A stretch of 64,000 nt of DNA. Origin: Chamaelirium japonicum (taxonomy: Eukaryota > Streptophyta > Magnoliopsida > Liliales > Melanthiaceae). The number at the start of each line of letters is the position of its first letter. Position 1 is the stretch's first letter. The position numbers were made by a program, and so were the translations under genes. The notes beneath the pieces were generated by a model. The model was not told the origin of the DNA and ran no database searches. It worked only from the letters and a program-made list of their open reading frames with translations. The stretch covers positions 65,971,611 to 66,035,610 of the forward strand of contig OX393553.1 of the NCBI GenBank assembly GCA_947650365.1. The letters run 5' to 3'. Of this stretch, positions 62,602 to 64,000 are shown in pieces.

Positions 62602-62953
62602 GGGTAAATTACAAAAACCTCTCTTGAACTATACACAGCATTTGATATTTATCCCTCTACTTTTTTTTGAACAATTTGGTCCCTGAACTATATATGCTCC
62701 ATCTGCATTAAGCTCCCTCCCTCAGCTTTTTATCCCAAAAATATATACGCCTATCAATTTCCAGAAAGGTTCAAAATTGTTTTAGGATATTTAATTTATG
62801 CTTATTTGGGCAAGGTTATTTTCGGAATAAAAGTTGACAGAGGGGGCTAAATGTAGACGAAGCATAGTTCAGGGATCAAATTGTTCAAAAAAAAGTTGAG
62901 GGAATAATATGAAATGAGGTGTACAGTTCTTTGGAGGTTTTTGTGATTTGCCC
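62602..62953. mobile_element. Long-TIR MITE (fold-back type)
   Basis: Terminal inverted repeats of about 120 bp: GGGTAAATTACAAAAACCTC at the left and GAGGTTTTTGTGATTTGCCC at the right, continuing through TTTTTTTTGAACAATTTG and its complement. The element is 352 bp and non-coding. It belongs to a different family from the copies at 27.3-28.2 kb. No clean target duplication was seen. Confidence 0.75.
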
Positions 62954-63744
62954 AAAAAAATCTCCAGTTCAAGTTTGATGGAATTGGCGCAAGGGGGTGT
63001 CGGTGCGCCATCGATCATAGGTTTTGCCAATAAAATGACATCCTGTGACAATAGGGTGATCATCTTGCTAGTGGATTGTCGACCGATCTCATGGACTGAA
63101 AGTAAAACTTACATCAAAATGATGAGGAAAGCTCCATTTGACCAGATTGATCCTTTAATTTTTGAAATGTTTTCTCTTCTTTATTTTCCAATAAGGTTTA
63201 TATATCCACTTCATTAGCTAGGATGAAATCATCAATCTCTTTGTACTTGTTAATTAGGTGCATTTAGACCTTCGAACTTCTGATGTGAGCAACTTCTTTG
63301 ACCCTTCTTGATTTATTCTCTATCCTCTTCATATATTACTTAGTGTTAGACCACATTTTTACATTTCTATGTATAACAATCATTTCGATGATGGACCTTT
63401 ACCAATGGGATGTCGGTACATCTATTTTCCTCAAAAAAGCGAAGAGGGAAGCATTGGAATCTTGATTTGTCTACAATGTTTCTCGTAGAACATATATCCT
63501 GAACCAAAGAAACTGGATACCATTGATTGACTGAGGGGGGCGGGGGAAGGGGGGTTTCTTATTTAAATAAAATAATTTAAATTAATGGCAGAAAATAAAG
63601 ATTACTATAAATGATATTTCTTAAGTTTTTTTTTGTAAATAATGTTGATGTGCAAACTATTCTTCTCTACGAACCTGGAATATGTGTACAAACTAATCCA
63701 AAACTTCATTTTTGAGACTAAGTCTAGATCTTGCGCATGAAAGC
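62954..63744. other. AT-rich gene-free stretch
   Basis: A G-run cluster (GGGGGGCGGGGGAAGGGGGG) at about 63535-63554 is the only local oddity. No gene was supported. Confidence 0.4.
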
Positions 63745-64000
63745 TGATACGGGAGCATCTAAGTCGCTCGTACGTTTCATCACTCCGGTGGACAGACGAC
63801 GTGACCCTATTTAGCAAGCAATTAATAAGTTAATAATGTCAGGGTTAATAAATGTTGAAGTTAATATTTTTGGAATAAAATCTTAATTTCGGAATAAAAT
63901 ATTATTTTTATTAGAAATTATTATTTTAATCCTAAATATTTTATTTTTGGATTTATTATTTATGGTATTTAATTATGGGATTTCATGCAAGATTTAATAG
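63745..64000 (+). repeat. LTR fragment, second copy of the LTR at 1173
   Basis: It begins TGATACGGGAGCATCT and follows 1173-1330 closely, then continues beyond the point where the first copy is interrupted. It runs off the window end, so whether it is a solo LTR or part of an element cannot be told. Confidence 0.6.

Overview
The window is nuclear DNA from a flowering plant. It is dominated by nested LTR retrotransposons primed by initiator-Met tRNA-type sites, plus TRIMs, L1-type LINEs, SINE-like repeats and MITEs. Host sequence survives only as small islands: a plant-specific RNA-dependent RNA polymerase relic, a spliced gene of unknown function and a possible GPI-anchor exon. Nothing supports a bacterial, viral or organellar origin. 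The species cannot be named from the sequence alone.

Left part (1-15.9 kb). The window opens in a small non-autonomous gypsy-like element whose 3' LTR (from 1173) is cut by a reverse-strand Ty1/copia deletion derivative. A nearly intact L1-type LINE follows (3399-9276; 13-bp target duplication, poly-A tail, one stop in ORF2). Next is a short-LTR copia derivative (9569-12125) whose 5' LTR contains a 787-bp hAT-type MITE. Two complete TRIM elements of one family (13614-13940 and 14728-15064) and a Tourist-like MITE (15081-15338) complete this part.

Middle (16-35 kb). A 5.1-kb gypsy element with paired 1201-bp LTRs (15983-21080) has gag and protease but no reverse transcriptase or integrase; an unfamiliar open frame fills that place. 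A complete but mutated copia of the same short-LTR family follows (21524-26814). Then come a tandem array of three long-TIR MITEs, fold-back repeats, SINE-like repeats, a 5'-truncated LINE and an inverted duplicate of part of that LINE.

The large element (35030-51728, read on the minus strand) is a 16.7-kb Ty3/gypsy element of the Tat lineage. It has 2.1-kb LTRs, a perfect 5-bp target duplication, gag, protease, reverse transcriptase, two RNase H domains and integrase. An antisense 838-codon frame encodes a plant mobile domain (PMD) protein, preceded by five 90-bp hairpin-bearing repeats. It inserted into a SINE-like repeat whose halves now lie 16.7 kb apart.

Right part (51.9-64 kb). After GA-rich DNA comes a possible GPI-anchored, Pro/Ala-rich C-terminal exon. 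A gene of unknown function (58069-59429) shows a phase-0 tandem exon duplication. A truncated second copy of its 5' end lies 2 kb upstream and is ended by a copia fragment. An RDR2-like RNA-dependent RNA polymerase pseudogene (59765-62404) is split at its catalytic motif by a MITE. A long-TIR MITE and a second copy of the LTR first met at 1173 close the window.

Overall this looks like heterochromatin-type DNA. Most premature stops read as C-to-T or G-to-A changes, which fits decay under cytosine methylation.
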